Shown piece by piece: positions 53,709 to 62,401 of a stretch of 64,000 nt of DNA. Source of the DNA: Crocinitomicaceae bacterium (GTDB taxonomy: Bacteria > Bacteroidota > Bacteroidia > Flavobacteriales_D > Crocinitomicaceae); the NCBI GenBank assembly GCA_017984635.1, contig JAGNZC010000011.1, forward strand, positions 1-64,000. The letters are read 5' to 3'. How positions within the stretch are numbered: the first letter of the stretch is position 1; the number at the start of each line of letters is the position of its first letter. Below the pieces are notes generated by a model, which was given only the letters and a program-made list of their open reading frames with translations, searched no databases and was not told where the DNA came from. Both the position numbers and the translations under genes were made by a program.

Positions 53709-55541
53709 ATGAAAAAAGTATACTTAAGTATGGTTGTTTTAGGTTTAGGCGCATCGATTTCTTTTGGTCAATACGCTCCTAAAGCTTTAACAGCAAATGA
53801 CATGAGTCGTGTTGCGCCAAAAGCAACTGAAAATCATGCAACGCCAAAAGCAGTTGGAACAACATTCTACACGAATGACTTTTCAAATGCAGCTTCTTGG
53901 ACAATCAACAATAGCGGTCAAACTGGCGCTCAATTTGGTTGGACAATCGACGCAACAAAAGATGGTTGGTGGGCACCTGCTACAGCAATTGCATCTACTT
54001 CTGAAGGAAACTTTGCTGAGTTATCAAATGGTAACCCAACAGCAACGCCAGCTTCACAAGCTTTAGACGTAACGTACACTATGACTACTACTCAACCAAT
54101 TAGTTTAGCGACTTCAGGAACACAAGTTTCTTTAGAGTTTTTACAATTTGGTGCACGTTTTAATGATTTACAAGAAATTCAGATTTCAACAAATGGTACT
54201 ACATTCATTCCTGTTGGAGACAACAGTGATTTCTCTGTATTGTCATCAACTGGAGGCGCTGCATATGCAAATCCATCAACAAAAACAATCAACTTAGCGC
54301 CATACTTATCTGGAGCTACGCAAGTTTGGATCCGTTTTTCATGGACAACTAATTTCCCAACACAAGCAACGAATGCAAATGTTTGGATTACTTACGGATG
54401 GTACATCGACGATGTGAAATTAATGACAAATGCTGATTACGATTTATCTGTTGATGGAACATATTGGGGAACTGCTGGATTGAACTATTACCAAATTCCA
54501 ACATCTCAAATTGCACCAATTGATTTTACTGCGAATGTTTCTAACATTGGAACACAATCAATGTCAAATGTGAAATTAAACATTGACATTAATAGTGGAG
54601 CTACTATCGGTTCAAGCGCACCTGTCACGATTGCTTCTCAAGCTGAAGATAGTTTAGCAATTGCAACAGCATTTACTCCTGCTGGAATTGGAACTTACAC
54701 TATTACACGAACATTAACAGCTACAAATACTGATGATGTTCCAACAAACAATACATTTGCTCCTATTTCTTTCTCTGTAAACAACTACATTTATGCTAGA
54801 GATAATGGTGTTTATGCTGGAACTACTTCTAACGGTACTGACGGTTTTGAAGTGGGTAACTTTTTTGACATTTGGGCAGATCAATATGTACAAGGTATCA
54901 ATACACGTATAGCTACTGGAACTCCTGTTGGAACTGAAGTTTACGGAAAAATTTATTACGTAGATACAGCGACTGGAGATTTTACATATTTAACAGAATC
55001 TGAGCCTATTACTGTAACAACTGCAATGTTGAATACTGACAAATTAATTATTTTACCAGATCCAGTTCAATTATTAGAAGGTACTACTTATGTAGTTGTT
55101 GTTGGTACATTGAGTCCAAACTTGAAAATTGCAAATGCTGGAACATCATACAAACAAACTTCTTTCATATTTGACAGAGGTGTTATTGATGCACAAAATC
55201 CAGATGGAACTTGGTTCTACCAAACAGGAACACCAGTTGTTCGTTTAAACTTTGACCCATCATTGTCTATTAACGAAAACAGTGCTTTTGCAACGGTTGG
55301 AAATGTATTCCCAAATCCAACTTCAGGAGAAGCAACAATCAACTATTCTTTAGTAAATGCAGCGAAAGTAGCGGTAAATGTAGTAGACATTACAGGTAAA
55401 ACTATTTACTCAACTACAGTTGCTCAAAATGCCGGGACTAACACAATAACATTTGATGCTTCCACTTTTACAAGTGGTGTATATTATGTTACTGTTGCAA
55501 CTGAAGGTTCAACAGTAACTAAAAAAATGATCAAAAAATAA
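53709..55541 (+). CDS. T9SS-sorted cell-surface protein, unknown function
   Basis: A 610-residue secreted protein. A signal peptide (1-20, SISFGQ) is followed by a beta-rich N-terminal module with TNDFSNAASWTINNSGQTGAQFGWTI and WYIDDVKL, resembling jelly-roll domains found in adhesins and proteases. A CARDB-like Ig domain (about 245-355) and a further beta domain (about 365-515) come next. The T9SS sorting domain has VFPNPTSGEATINYSL near 537 and a final KKMIKK. No catalytic residues are apparent; adhesion or binding is an inference. Its transcript may be abundant, given the good promoter and strong downstream hairpin. Confidence 0.78.
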   Translation: MKKVYLSMVVLGLGASISFGQYAPKALTANDMSRVAPKATENHATPKAVGTTFYTNDFSNAASWTINNSGQTGAQFGWTIDATKDGWWAPATAIASTSEGNFAELSNGNPTATPASQALDVTYTMTTTQPISLATSGTQVSLEFLQFGARFNDLQEIQISTNGTTFIPVGDNSDFSVLSSTGGAAYANPSTKTINLAPYLSGATQVWIRFSWTTNFPTQATNANVWITYGWYIDDVKLMTNADYDLSVDGTYWGTAGLNYYQIPTSQIAPIDFTANVSNIGTQSMSNVKLNIDINSGATIGSSAPVTIASQAEDSLAIATAFTPAGIGTYTITRTLTATNTDDVPTNNTFAPISFSVNNYIYARDNGVYAGTTSNGTDGFEVGNFFDIWADQYVQGINTRIATGTPVGTEVYGKIYYVDTATGDFTYLTESEPITVTTAMLNTDKLIILPDPVQLLEGTTYVVVVGTLSPNLKIANAGTSYKQTSFIFDRGVIDAQNPDGTWFYQTGTPVVRLNFDPSLSINENSAFATVGNVFPNPTSGEATINYSLVNAAKVAVNVVDITGKTIYSTTVAQNAGTNTITFDASTFTSGVYYVTVATEGSTVTKKMIKK

Positions 55542-55555
55542 GCAACTTATTTTTA

Positions 55556-55563
55556 TATCTTTG
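55556..55563 (+). promoter_or_regulatory. TAnnTTTG box upstream of yqaA-like gene
   Basis: TATCTTTG, exact consensus, located between the surface protein stop and the terminator hairpin. A transcript from here would begin inside the hairpin. Confidence 0.35.
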
Positions 55564-55592
55564 AAGGGTCGGCATTGTCGGCCCTTTTTTTA
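55564..55592 (+). terminator. Rho-independent terminator running into the next start codon
   Basis: A 10-base stem (55564-55573 with 55577-55586, two wobble pairs), ATT loop and a T tract that ends directly in the ATG of the next gene at 55592. Confidence 0.8.
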
Positions 55593-56014
55593 TGGTGTTT
55601 TCTGCAGGATATATTGGGCTTTTAATAAGTAGCTTTTTAAGCGCTACTATTCTTCCATTTAGTTCGGAAGGTGTATTGATGCTCTTATTAAAATCCGGTT
55701 TTAATCCAACACTCTGCTTACTATTCGCAACCATTGGAAATAGTTTAGGTGGCTTAACCAATTACACCATTGGCTACTTTGGAAACCCTTTATGGTTGAA
55801 AAAAATAGGGATATCCGAAGTTAAAATCCGCTCCTTTGAATTAAAAATTCAAAAATACGGCGTTTGGTTAGCCTTCTTTTCATGGATTCCATTCATCGGA
55901 GATCCTTTATCCATAGCACTGGGGTTCTTTAAAACAGGGTTTTGGAAATTTACTTTTTTAATGATTTTAGGTAAATTCATTCGCTACTTTTTTATTTGCT
56001 ATTGGTTTTTCTAA
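55592..56014 (+). CDS. YqaA-like membrane protein (DedA/SNARE-associated family)
   Basis: A 140-residue integral membrane protein of the small YqaA branch of the DedA superfamily. Conserved pattern: an early LISSFLSATILPFSSEGVLMLLL, then GNSLGGLTNYTIGYFG, then WIPFIGDPLSIALGFFKTGFWKFTFLMILGKFIRY. DedA proteins take part in lipid flipping and membrane homeostasis; for this subgroup the role is not settled. The start codon adjoins the T tract of the upstream terminator, so the gene has no room for a leader unless transcription reads through. Confidence 0.85.
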   Translation: MVFSAGYIGLLISSFLSATILPFSSEGVLMLLLKSGFNPTLCLLFATIGNSLGGLTNYTIGYFGNPLWLKKIGISEVKIRSFELKIQKYGVWLAFFSWIPFIGDPLSIALGFFKTGFWKFTFLMILGKFIRYFFICYWFF

Positions 56015-56081
56015 ACCTTTCAGCGATGAAATTTATTTCACTGATTCAAGCATTATTACGATATTTGTAAAAAATTAAAGC

Positions 56082-57092
56082 ATGTCAAAAGTTACAACAT
56101 TAAACGAATTCATTTTAGAAGGTCAAGCTGCGCATAGTTTTGCAACAGGAGAATTAACGCGCTTACTCAATGATATTGCCGTAGCTTCTAAAATTGTGAG
56201 TCGTGATGTTCGTCGCGCTGGTTTAGTTGATCACATTCTTGGTGCTCAAGGAAACACAAATGTACAAGGTGAAGAACAACAAAAATTAGATGTAGTTGCA
56301 GACGAACAATTCATCAAAGCTTTTGAATATGGCGGTGAAGTGTGTGGAATTGCTTCTGAAGAAAACGACGAATTTGTTGCTTTTCAATCTGAAACTTCTA
56401 AAAACGGAAAATATGTTGTTTTGTTTGATCCTTTAGATGGCTCTTCTAATATTGATGTGAATGTTTCAATCGGAACAATCTTTTCAATTTACAAGCGCGT
56501 TTCTAACGTTGGTGAAGAAGCAACCTTTGAAGACATGATTCAAATGGGTAACCAACAAGTAGCGGCTGGATACGTTTTATACGGTTCTTCTACCATGTTG
56601 GTTTATACAACTGGTGACGGTGTCAACGGCTTTACCTTAGACCCTTCCATTGGTGAATTTTGTTTGTCGCATCCGAATATGAAAATGCCCGAAAAAGGAC
56701 GTTTGTATGCTATGAACGAAGGAAATATCAACATCTGTGAAGAAGGATTAAGAGATTACATCGCTTATTGTCAGAGTTCAGAAAATGATTACCAAGCACC
56801 TTACTCTGGAAGATACATTGGCTCACTTGTAGCTGATTTTCACCGCAACATGATCAAAGGTGGTATTTATATTTATCCGGAAACAACAACTGCTCCAGAA
56901 GGAAGATTACGCTTGTTATACGAATGCAATCCGTTGGCGTTTATCGCTGAACAAGCTGGTGGATTAGCAACAACTGGTAGAAAACGTATATTAGACATTC
57001 AACCTCAACAATTGCATGAACGCGTTCCTTTTTACATCGGTTCAAAAAACATGGTTGAAAAAGCAATGAGTTGTATCGCTGCTAAAAATTAA
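56082..57092 (+). CDS. fbp: Fructose-1,6-bisphosphatase class I
   Basis: A 336-residue gluconeogenic phosphatase. Metal-binding acids are in SEEND (Glu93-Glu94 region) and [12 protein letters not shown] (116-127). Other family motifs are the [13 protein letters not shown] segment, [25 protein letters not shown] and the substrate-site [17 protein letters not shown]. The N-terminal part [10 protein letters not shown] is typical of the tetrameric class I enzyme. It is a single gene between yqaA-like and mfd. Confidence 0.96.
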   Translation: MSKVTTLNEFILEGQAAHSFATGELTRLLNDIAVASKIVSRDVRRAGLVDHILGAQGNTNVQGEEQQKLDVVADEQFIKAFEYGGEVCGIASEENDEFVAFQSETSKNGKYVVLFDPLDGSSNIDVNVSIGTIFSIYKRVSNVGEEATFEDMIQMGNQQVAAGYVLYGSSTMLVYTTGDGVNGFTLDPSIGEFCLSHPNMKMPEKGRLYAMNEGNINICEEGLRDYIAYCQSSENDYQAPYSGRYIGSLVADFHRNMIKGGIYIYPETTTAPEGRLRLLYECNPLAFIAEQAGGLATTGRKRILDIQPQQLHERVPFYIGSKNMVEKAMSCIAAKN

Positions 57093-57133
57093 TTTAGGGT
57101 GCTTTTTTATCCAAATAACTAATAAAATCAACG

Positions 57134-57141
57134 TAATTTTG
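57134..57141 (+). promoter_or_regulatory. TAnnTTTG promoter box of mfd
   Basis: TAATTTTG, exact consensus, 17 bases before the mfd ATG. Confidence 0.5.
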
Positions 57142-57158
57142 CACCTTGAAAAAAAGGA

Positions 57159-60100
57159 ATGGATTTAAAAACACTCAAGCAATCTTTCTCGCAACTTCCT
57201 CAAATTGATGCTACAGCTACTCAATTACAAAACAGTGGCACTCACATTCAATGGAAAGGATTAGTTGGCTCTTCAAAAAGCATCTGTGCTGCTGTTTTAG
57301 CAGAACAAACACCTGGTCACCATTTATTTATTCTTCCAGATAAAGAACAAGCTGCTTATTTTTTAAATGATTTAGAAGAATTGTATCCAGAGGATAAACG
57401 CATTCTTTTTTATCCAGCATCATACCGTGTACCCTATCAGTTGGAAGAAACAGATAATGCCAATGTAGTGGCACGCGCTGAAGTATTAGAAAAAATAAAC
57501 ACCGGTAAAAACGGATGGATTGTCACCTATCCCGAAGCACTTTTTGAAAAAGTACCAACCAAAAAAAACTTATCTAAAAACACCCTGCGCGTTGACGTTG
57601 GTAAAACATATTCCATTGATTTCATAAATGAATTGTTATTAGAATATCATTTCGAACGCGTTGATTTTGTCTATGAACCAGGACAGTTTTCAATTAGAGG
57701 CGGTATTGTAGATGTTTATTCTTATTCGAATGAACACCCGTACAGAATTGAATTTTTTGGTGATGAGGTAGAATCCATTCGAACGTTTGAAGCAAGTACG
57801 CAATTATCGATTGCTAACTTTACGTTTTTTAACGTCATTCCAAACGTGCAAGGCCAACTTAACTTAGAAGGCAATGGAACCTTTTTTGAGTTTTTGGGAC
57901 AACAAGCCGTTCTTTGGGTTTCTTCTTTTGATCAATTGACAACTGTTTTAGAAAAAGAATACGACAAAGCCGTTCAAATTTATACCGACTTATCAGATAC
58001 TGTAAAACGAACACTTCCAAGTGATTTGTTTTTACATCCAACAGAAGCTAAAAGCACATTGGAAGCATATTCCTGCATTGAATGGGGAGCGGATTACCAT
58101 TTTAAATCGGCAGCTATTCACCAATTTGACTTTTTACCGCAACCAAGTTTCAATAAAAATTTTGATTTACTTAGAACGGATTTATTGGCGCGAACAGAAT
58201 TAAAATTTACGAATTTACTATTCTCCAATCAACCCAAACAAATTGATCGCCTTTTTCAGATTTTTGAGGATATCGGTGGCGGTGTTGAATTTAAACCGAT
58301 GCATTTAGCATTGACTGAAGGATTTATTGCTCCTGCATTAAAATTAGTGTGTTATACAGATCATCAACTGTTTGAACGCTATCATCGTTTTCGCTTAAAG
58401 GAAGGTTTCCGACAAACCAAACAAGCCTTAACATTAAAAGAAATTTACAACCTCCAAAAAGGGGATTATGTAACACACATTGATCACGGCGTTGGACAAT
58501 TTTCTGGCTTAGAAACCATTGATGTAAATGGAAAACAACAAGAAGCAATTCGACTCGTTTACAAAGATGGAGATGTATTGTATGTGGGAATTCACTCCTT
58601 ACATCGAATTTCAAAATTTACAGGAAAAGATGGCTCTGTTCCTAAAATGAATAAACTGGGTACGCAAGCATGGGCAACCCTTAAAAATAAAACAAAGAAA
58701 AAAATCAAGGAACTAGCTTTTGATTTGATTCAACTATATGCAAAACGCAAAAGTCAACCAGGTTTTGCGTTTTCTCCTGATTCTTACCTACAAAATGAAT
58801 TGGAAGTTTCTTTTATGTACGAAGATACACCCGATCAATTTAAGGCAACACAAGCCATTAAAGAAGATATGGAAACACCTACTCCAATGGATCGTTTGAT
58901 TTGTGGAGATGTAGGTTTTGGCAAAACAGAAGTCGCAATCCGAGCGGCGTTTAAAGCAGTGGCGGACAGCAAACAAGTGGCGGTTCTTGTTCCAACTACG
59001 ATTTTGTCGATGCAACATTACCGAAGTTTTAAAGAGCGTTTAAAAGATTTCCCCTGTATAGTGGATTACATCAATCGATTTAAATCAGCCAAAGAAACAA
59101 CAGCAACATTAAAAAAATTAGCAGAAGGAAAGATTGACATATTAATCGGAACACATGCAGTAGTGGCTGAACGAGTAAAGTTCAAGGAACTAGGTTTAAT
59201 GATCATCGACGAAGAACAAAAATTTGGTGTTGCCGTGAAAGACAAGTTAAAAACCTTACGCGCAACAGTTGATACATTAACATTGACAGCTACACCGATT
59301 CCAAGAACCTTACAGTTTTCGTTGATGGGCGCACGTGATTTAAGTATTATCAATACTCCGCCACCCAATCGTCAGCCCGTACTTACTGAAATCATTCAAT
59401 TCAACGAAGAAACCATTCGCGATGCAATTGCTTACGAAGTAAGTCGTGGTGGGCAAGTTTTCTTTGTACACAATCGCTTGGCAAATATCCGAGAAGTGTC
59501 AGGTATGATCAGTCGTTTATGTCCCGGCGTGCGTGTTGGAATTGGTCACGGACAAATGGATGGAAAAGCTTTAGAAAAAATCATGTTCGACTTTATCAAT
59601 GGCGAATACGATGTTTTGTTGGCAACAACAATTATAGAATCAGGAATCGATATTTCAAATGCCAATACGATTATTATCAACGATGCACATAATTTTGGCT
59701 TAAGTGATTTACATCAATTAAGAGGGCGCGTTGGGCGAAGTAATAAAAAAGGATTCTGTTATTTGGTTGCACCGAAATTTAGCATTTTAACATCCGATTC
59801 TCGAAAACGATTGGAAGCATTAGTTCAGTTTTCAGACTTAGGTTCTGGATTCAACATTGCTATGAAAGATTTAGATATTCGTGGAGCAGGAAATATGTTG
59901 GGCGGCGAACAAAGTGGTTTCATTTCTGAAATTGGTTTTGAGATGTATCAAAAAATACTAAATGAAGCCATCGATGAATTAAGAGAAAGTGATTTTAAAG
60001 AACTGTTCGAAGAACGCAATTCAGATTCTTTATTGCATTATGTGAAAGATTGCATCTTAGAAACAGATTTAGAAGTTCGTATACCGGATGATTACGTAAA

Positions 60101-60494
60101 CAACGTCAATGAGCGACTTAGTTTATACCAAGAAATGGACAATTTAAAAAACGAAGAAGAATTGATTGCATTTGGCAACAAATTAATTGATCGTTTTGGT
60201 CCGTTGCCAAGACAAGTAAACGAATTAATCGTTTCGTTCAAATTGCGTTGGCTGGCTCAAAAATTAGGTTTAGAAAGATTGGTCATCAAAGGCGGTAAAA
60301 TGGTAGGTTATTTTATTCAAAATCCACAATCGCCCTTTTATGAAACAGCTACCTTTACACAATTACTAAATCATATACAACGCAATAGTCAAAATTGTAA
60401 AATGAGTGAACAAAACGATCGATTAAGAATCATCTTTTCAGACGTGAAACATATCAAACACGCGTTTGAATTATTAGAAAATTGCATCGCCTGA
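57159..60494 (+). CDS. mfd: Transcription-repair coupling factor
   Basis: An 1,111-residue ATP-dependent translocase that removes stalled RNA polymerase and recruits UvrA to lesions. The UvrB-like N-terminal part (about 15-330) contains FVYEPGQFSIRGGIVDVYS. The RNA polymerase interaction domain (about 425-500) has GDYVTHIDHGVGQFSGLE. The RecG-like motor has Walker A GDVGFGKT at 583-590, DEEQ as Walker B, TATPIPRTLQFSLMGARDLS and RGRVGRSNKKGFCYL. The C-terminal TRCF domain (about 980-1100) is present. The product is slightly shorter than E. coli Mfd. Confidence 0.97.
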   Translation: MDLKTLKQSFSQLPQIDATATQLQNSGTHIQWKGLVGSSKSICAAVLAEQTPGHHLFILPDKEQAAYFLNDLEELYPEDKRILFYPASYRVPYQLEETDNANVVARAEVLEKINTGKNGWIVTYPEALFEKVPTKKNLSKNTLRVDVGKTYSIDFINELLLEYHFERVDFVYEPGQFSIRGGIVDVYSYSNEHPYRIEFFGDEVESIRTFEASTQLSIANFTFFNVIPNVQGQLNLEGNGTFFEFLGQQAVLWVSSFDQLTTVLEKEYDKAVQIYTDLSDTVKRTLPSDLFLHPTEAKSTLEAYSCIEWGADYHFKSAAIHQFDFLPQPSFNKNFDLLRTDLLARTELKFTNLLFSNQPKQIDRLFQIFEDIGGGVEFKPMHLALTEGFIAPALKLVCYTDHQLFERYHRFRLKEGFRQTKQALTLKEIYNLQKGDYVTHIDHGVGQFSGLETIDVNGKQQEAIRLVYKDGDVLYVGIHSLHRISKFTGKDGSVPKMNKLGTQAWATLKNKTKKKIKELAFDLIQLYAKRKSQPGFAFSPDSYLQNELEVSFMYEDTPDQFKATQAIKEDMETPTPMDRLICGDVGFGKTEVAIRAAFKAVADSKQVAVLVPTTILSMQHYRSFKERLKDFPCIVDYINRFKSAKETTATLKKLAEGKIDILIGTHAVVAERVKFKELGLMIIDEEQKFGVAVKDKLKTLRATVDTLTLTATPIPRTLQFSLMGARDLSIINTPPPNRQPVLTEIIQFNEETIRDAIAYEVSRGGQVFFVHNRLANIREVSGMISRLCPGVRVGIGHGQMDGKALEKIMFDFINGEYDVLLATTIIESGIDISNANTIIINDAHNFGLSDLHQLRGRVGRSNKKGFCYLVAPKFSILTSDSRKRLEALVQFSDLGSGFNIAMKDLDIRGAGNMLGGEQSGFISEIGFEMYQKILNEAIDELRESDFKELFEERNSDSLLHYVKDCILETDLEVRIPDDYVNNVNERLSLYQEMDNLKNEEELIAFGNKLIDRFGPLPRQVNELIVSFKLRWLAQKLGLERLVIKGGKMVGYFIQNPQSPFYETATFTQLLNHIQRNSQNCKMSEQNDRLRIIFSDVKHIKHAFELLENCIA

Positions 60495-60549
60495 ATGAAA
60501 TAATTGTTAAAAAATTACATGATTTGTGTATAACTTTAAATAAAATGTG

Positions 60550-60557
60550 TATATTTG
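60550..60557 (+). promoter_or_regulatory. Predicted promoter of the rimP-nusA-infB operon
   Basis: TATATTTG matches the -7 consensus exactly; a TTTG at 60523-60526 lies 23 bases upstream, slightly more than the usual 19-21. The start site would fall near 60562-60565. Confidence 0.55.
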
Positions 60558-60567
60558 CACTGTATTT

Positions 60568-60588
60568 ATGCAAAAAAGACGAGAATGA
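60568..60588 (+). CDS. Possible leader peptide MQKRRE
   Basis: A six-codon ORF (ATG at 60568, TGA at 60586-60588) in the leader of rimP. The stop codon runs into the first two bases of the terminator-like stem, so a ribosome at the stop would cover the hairpin. It may be chance; the position relative to the promoter and hairpin is what makes it notable. Confidence 0.3.
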   Translation: MQKRRE

Positions 60589-60611
60589 GGGGACGAAAGT
60601 CCCCTCTTTTT
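60587..60611 (+). terminator. Leader hairpin with GAAA loop and T tract before rimP
   Basis: Perfect 8-base GC-rich stem GAGGGGAC (60587-60594) with GTCCCCTC (60599-60606), GAAA tetraloop, then five T. It lies downstream of the predicted operon promoter and eight bases before the rimP ATG, so it can act as an attenuator as well as the mfd terminator. Confidence 0.75.
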
Positions 60612-60618
60612 ATACCAT

Positions 60619-61095
60619 ATGATTAGTAAAAAAACAGTAGAAGCATTAATAAACGAACGAATCGCTGAATTAGCGAATGGTTTGTTTGTGGTTGAACTTT
60701 CCATTTCAGCAAACAATGTTATTCATGTTGAATTAGATAAAAATCCAGGAAATGTTTCCGTAATGGATTGTATGTCTGTTTCAAGAAATGTAGAGCATAA
60801 CTTAGACCGTGAAGAAGAAGATTTTGAATTGCACGTTTCATCTGCTGGGTTAGATAAACCGTTTCGCGTTTTAGCTCAATTTGAAAAAAACATTGGTCGC
60901 TCTGTAAAAGTAGTCTTCAACAATGGAAAAAAATTAGAAGGCGTTTTAATAGCAGCATCAACATCAGAAATAACACTTGAAACTACCCGTCAAGAAAAAC
61001 CAGAGGGTAAAAAGAAAAAAGAAACAATTGTAGAGCAACATGTTTTGCAATTAGAGGAAGTAAAGGAAACAAAAATTATAATTACATTTAAATAG
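60619..61095 (+). CDS. rimP: Ribosome maturation factor RimP
   Basis: A 158-residue 30S-subunit assembly factor. Two parts are recognisable: the N-terminal alpha/beta domain with VEALINERIAELANGLFVVELSIS and MDCMSVSRNVEHNLDREEEDFELHVSSAGLDKPFR, and the C-terminal SH3-like barrel with GRSVKVVFNNGKKLEGVLIAAS. A Lys-rich insert (EKPEGKKKKET) lies near the end. It is the first gene of the conserved rimP-nusA-infB operon; nusA follows six bases later. Confidence 0.93.
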   Translation: MISKKTVEALINERIAELANGLFVVELSISANNVIHVELDKNPGNVSVMDCMSVSRNVEHNLDREEEDFELHVSSAGLDKPFRVLAQFEKNIGRSVKVVFNNGKKLEGVLIAASTSEITLETTRQEKPEGKKKKETIVEQHVLQLEEVKETKIIITFK

Positions 61096-61101
61096 GTAAA
61101 C

Positions 61102-62337
61102 ATGAACAGCCTTGAATTAGTTGAGTCATTTTCGGAATTCAAAGAATTGAAAAGCATTGACAAACAAACAATGCAACATGTGTTGGAAGACGTATTCCGA
61201 GCAATGTTAAAAAAGAAATTCAATACAGATGAGCACATTGATGTTATCGTTAATATCGATAAAGGAGATGTTCAAATTTTCTTGAATAAAGAAATCGTAG
61301 ATGACGGTGAAGTAGAAGATCCTAATACAGAGATTGCGTATTCTGATGCTATTAAAATCGAACCTGATTTTGAGATTGGTGAAGAAGTAACGGAAGAGTT
61401 TAAATTCGGAGATTTTGGTCGTCGTAATATTTTGTCTTTGCGTCAAAACTTGATTTCTCGCATCATGGAATTAGAGAAAGATAATATCTACAAAGTTTAC
61501 AAAGAACGTATTGGAGAAATTATCACAGGTGAAGTTTACCAAGTTTGGAAAAAAGAAATCATGGTATTGGATGATGAAGGAAATGAATTAATCCTTCCTA
61601 AATCAGAACAAATTCCATCTGATTATTTCAAAAAAGGAGAAACTGTTCGTGCCGTTGTTGCGAAAGTAGACATGCGTAACAGTAGTCCTGTCATTATTCT
61701 TTCTAGAACTGCTCCTGAATTTTTAGAGCGTTTATTCGAACTAGAAGTTCCAGAAGTATTTGATGGTTTAATTACGATTAAACGTATTGTACGCGAACCA
61801 GGAGAAAGAGCAAAAGTAGCTGTTGAATCTTACGATGACCGTGTTGATCCAGTTGGAGCATGTGTTGGAATGAAAGGTTCAAGAATTCATGGAATCGTTC
61901 GTGAATTACGCAACGAAAATATTGACGTTATTAATTTTACTAATAATTCTCAATTGTTGATTCAACGTTCATTGTCTCCTGCTAAAATTTCATCGATAGA
62001 AATCAACGAAGAAGATAAAAGAGCAAAAGTTTTCTTAAAACCAGACCAAGTTTCATTGGCAATTGGAAAAGGCGGAAACAACATTAAATTAGCTGGTAAA
62101 TTGTGTGGGTACGAGTTAGACGTATACAGAGAAGGTGAAGTTGATGTAGAAGATGTTGATTTAGAAGAATTTGCTGATGAAATCGATAGCTGGATTATCG
62201 ATGAATTAAAAGCAATTGGTTGTGATACTGCAAAATCTGTGCTTCAAATTGGGGTGAACGACTTAGTTCAACGAACTGATTTAGAGCAAGAAACAATCGA
62301 AGAAGTATTTAAAATTCTTCGCGCTGAGTTTGAATAA
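61102..62337 (+). CDS. nusA: Transcription termination/antitermination factor NusA
   Basis: A 411-residue RNA-polymerase-binding elongation factor. Domains in order: N-terminal polymerase-binding domain (about 1-130), S1 domain (about 134-195, ITGEVYQVWKKEIMVLDDEGNELILPKSEQIP), KH1 (about 215-285, with PVGACVGMKGSRIHGIVREL) and KH2 (about 300-350, with SLAIGKGGNNIKLAGKLCGYELDV). The E. coli-type C-terminal acidic repeats are mostly absent; only one short helical segment follows (about 360-411). NusA enhances pausing and intrinsic termination, which matters for the hairpin in the leader of its own operon. Confidence 0.96.
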   Translation: MNSLELVESFSEFKELKSIDKQTMQHVLEDVFRAMLKKKFNTDEHIDVIVNIDKGDVQIFLNKEIVDDGEVEDPNTEIAYSDAIKIEPDFEIGEEVTEEFKFGDFGRRNILSLRQNLISRIMELEKDNIYKVYKERIGEIITGEVYQVWKKEIMVLDDEGNELILPKSEQIPSDYFKKGETVRAVVAKVDMRNSSPVIILSRTAPEFLERLFELEVPEVFDGLITIKRIVREPGERAKVAVESYDDRVDPVGACVGMKGSRIHGIVRELRNENIDVINFTNNSQLLIQRSLSPAKISSIEINEEDKRAKVFLKPDQVSLAIGKGGNNIKLAGKLCGYELDVYREGEVDVEDVDLEEFADEIDSWIIDELKAIGCDTAKSVLQIGVNDLVQRTDLEQETIEEVFKILRAEFE

Positions 62338-62401
62338 TTTTCAAATTCATTGTAATAAATAAATAACTACTGAAAAGTAAAAACGAAGGACACATCATTA
62401 T

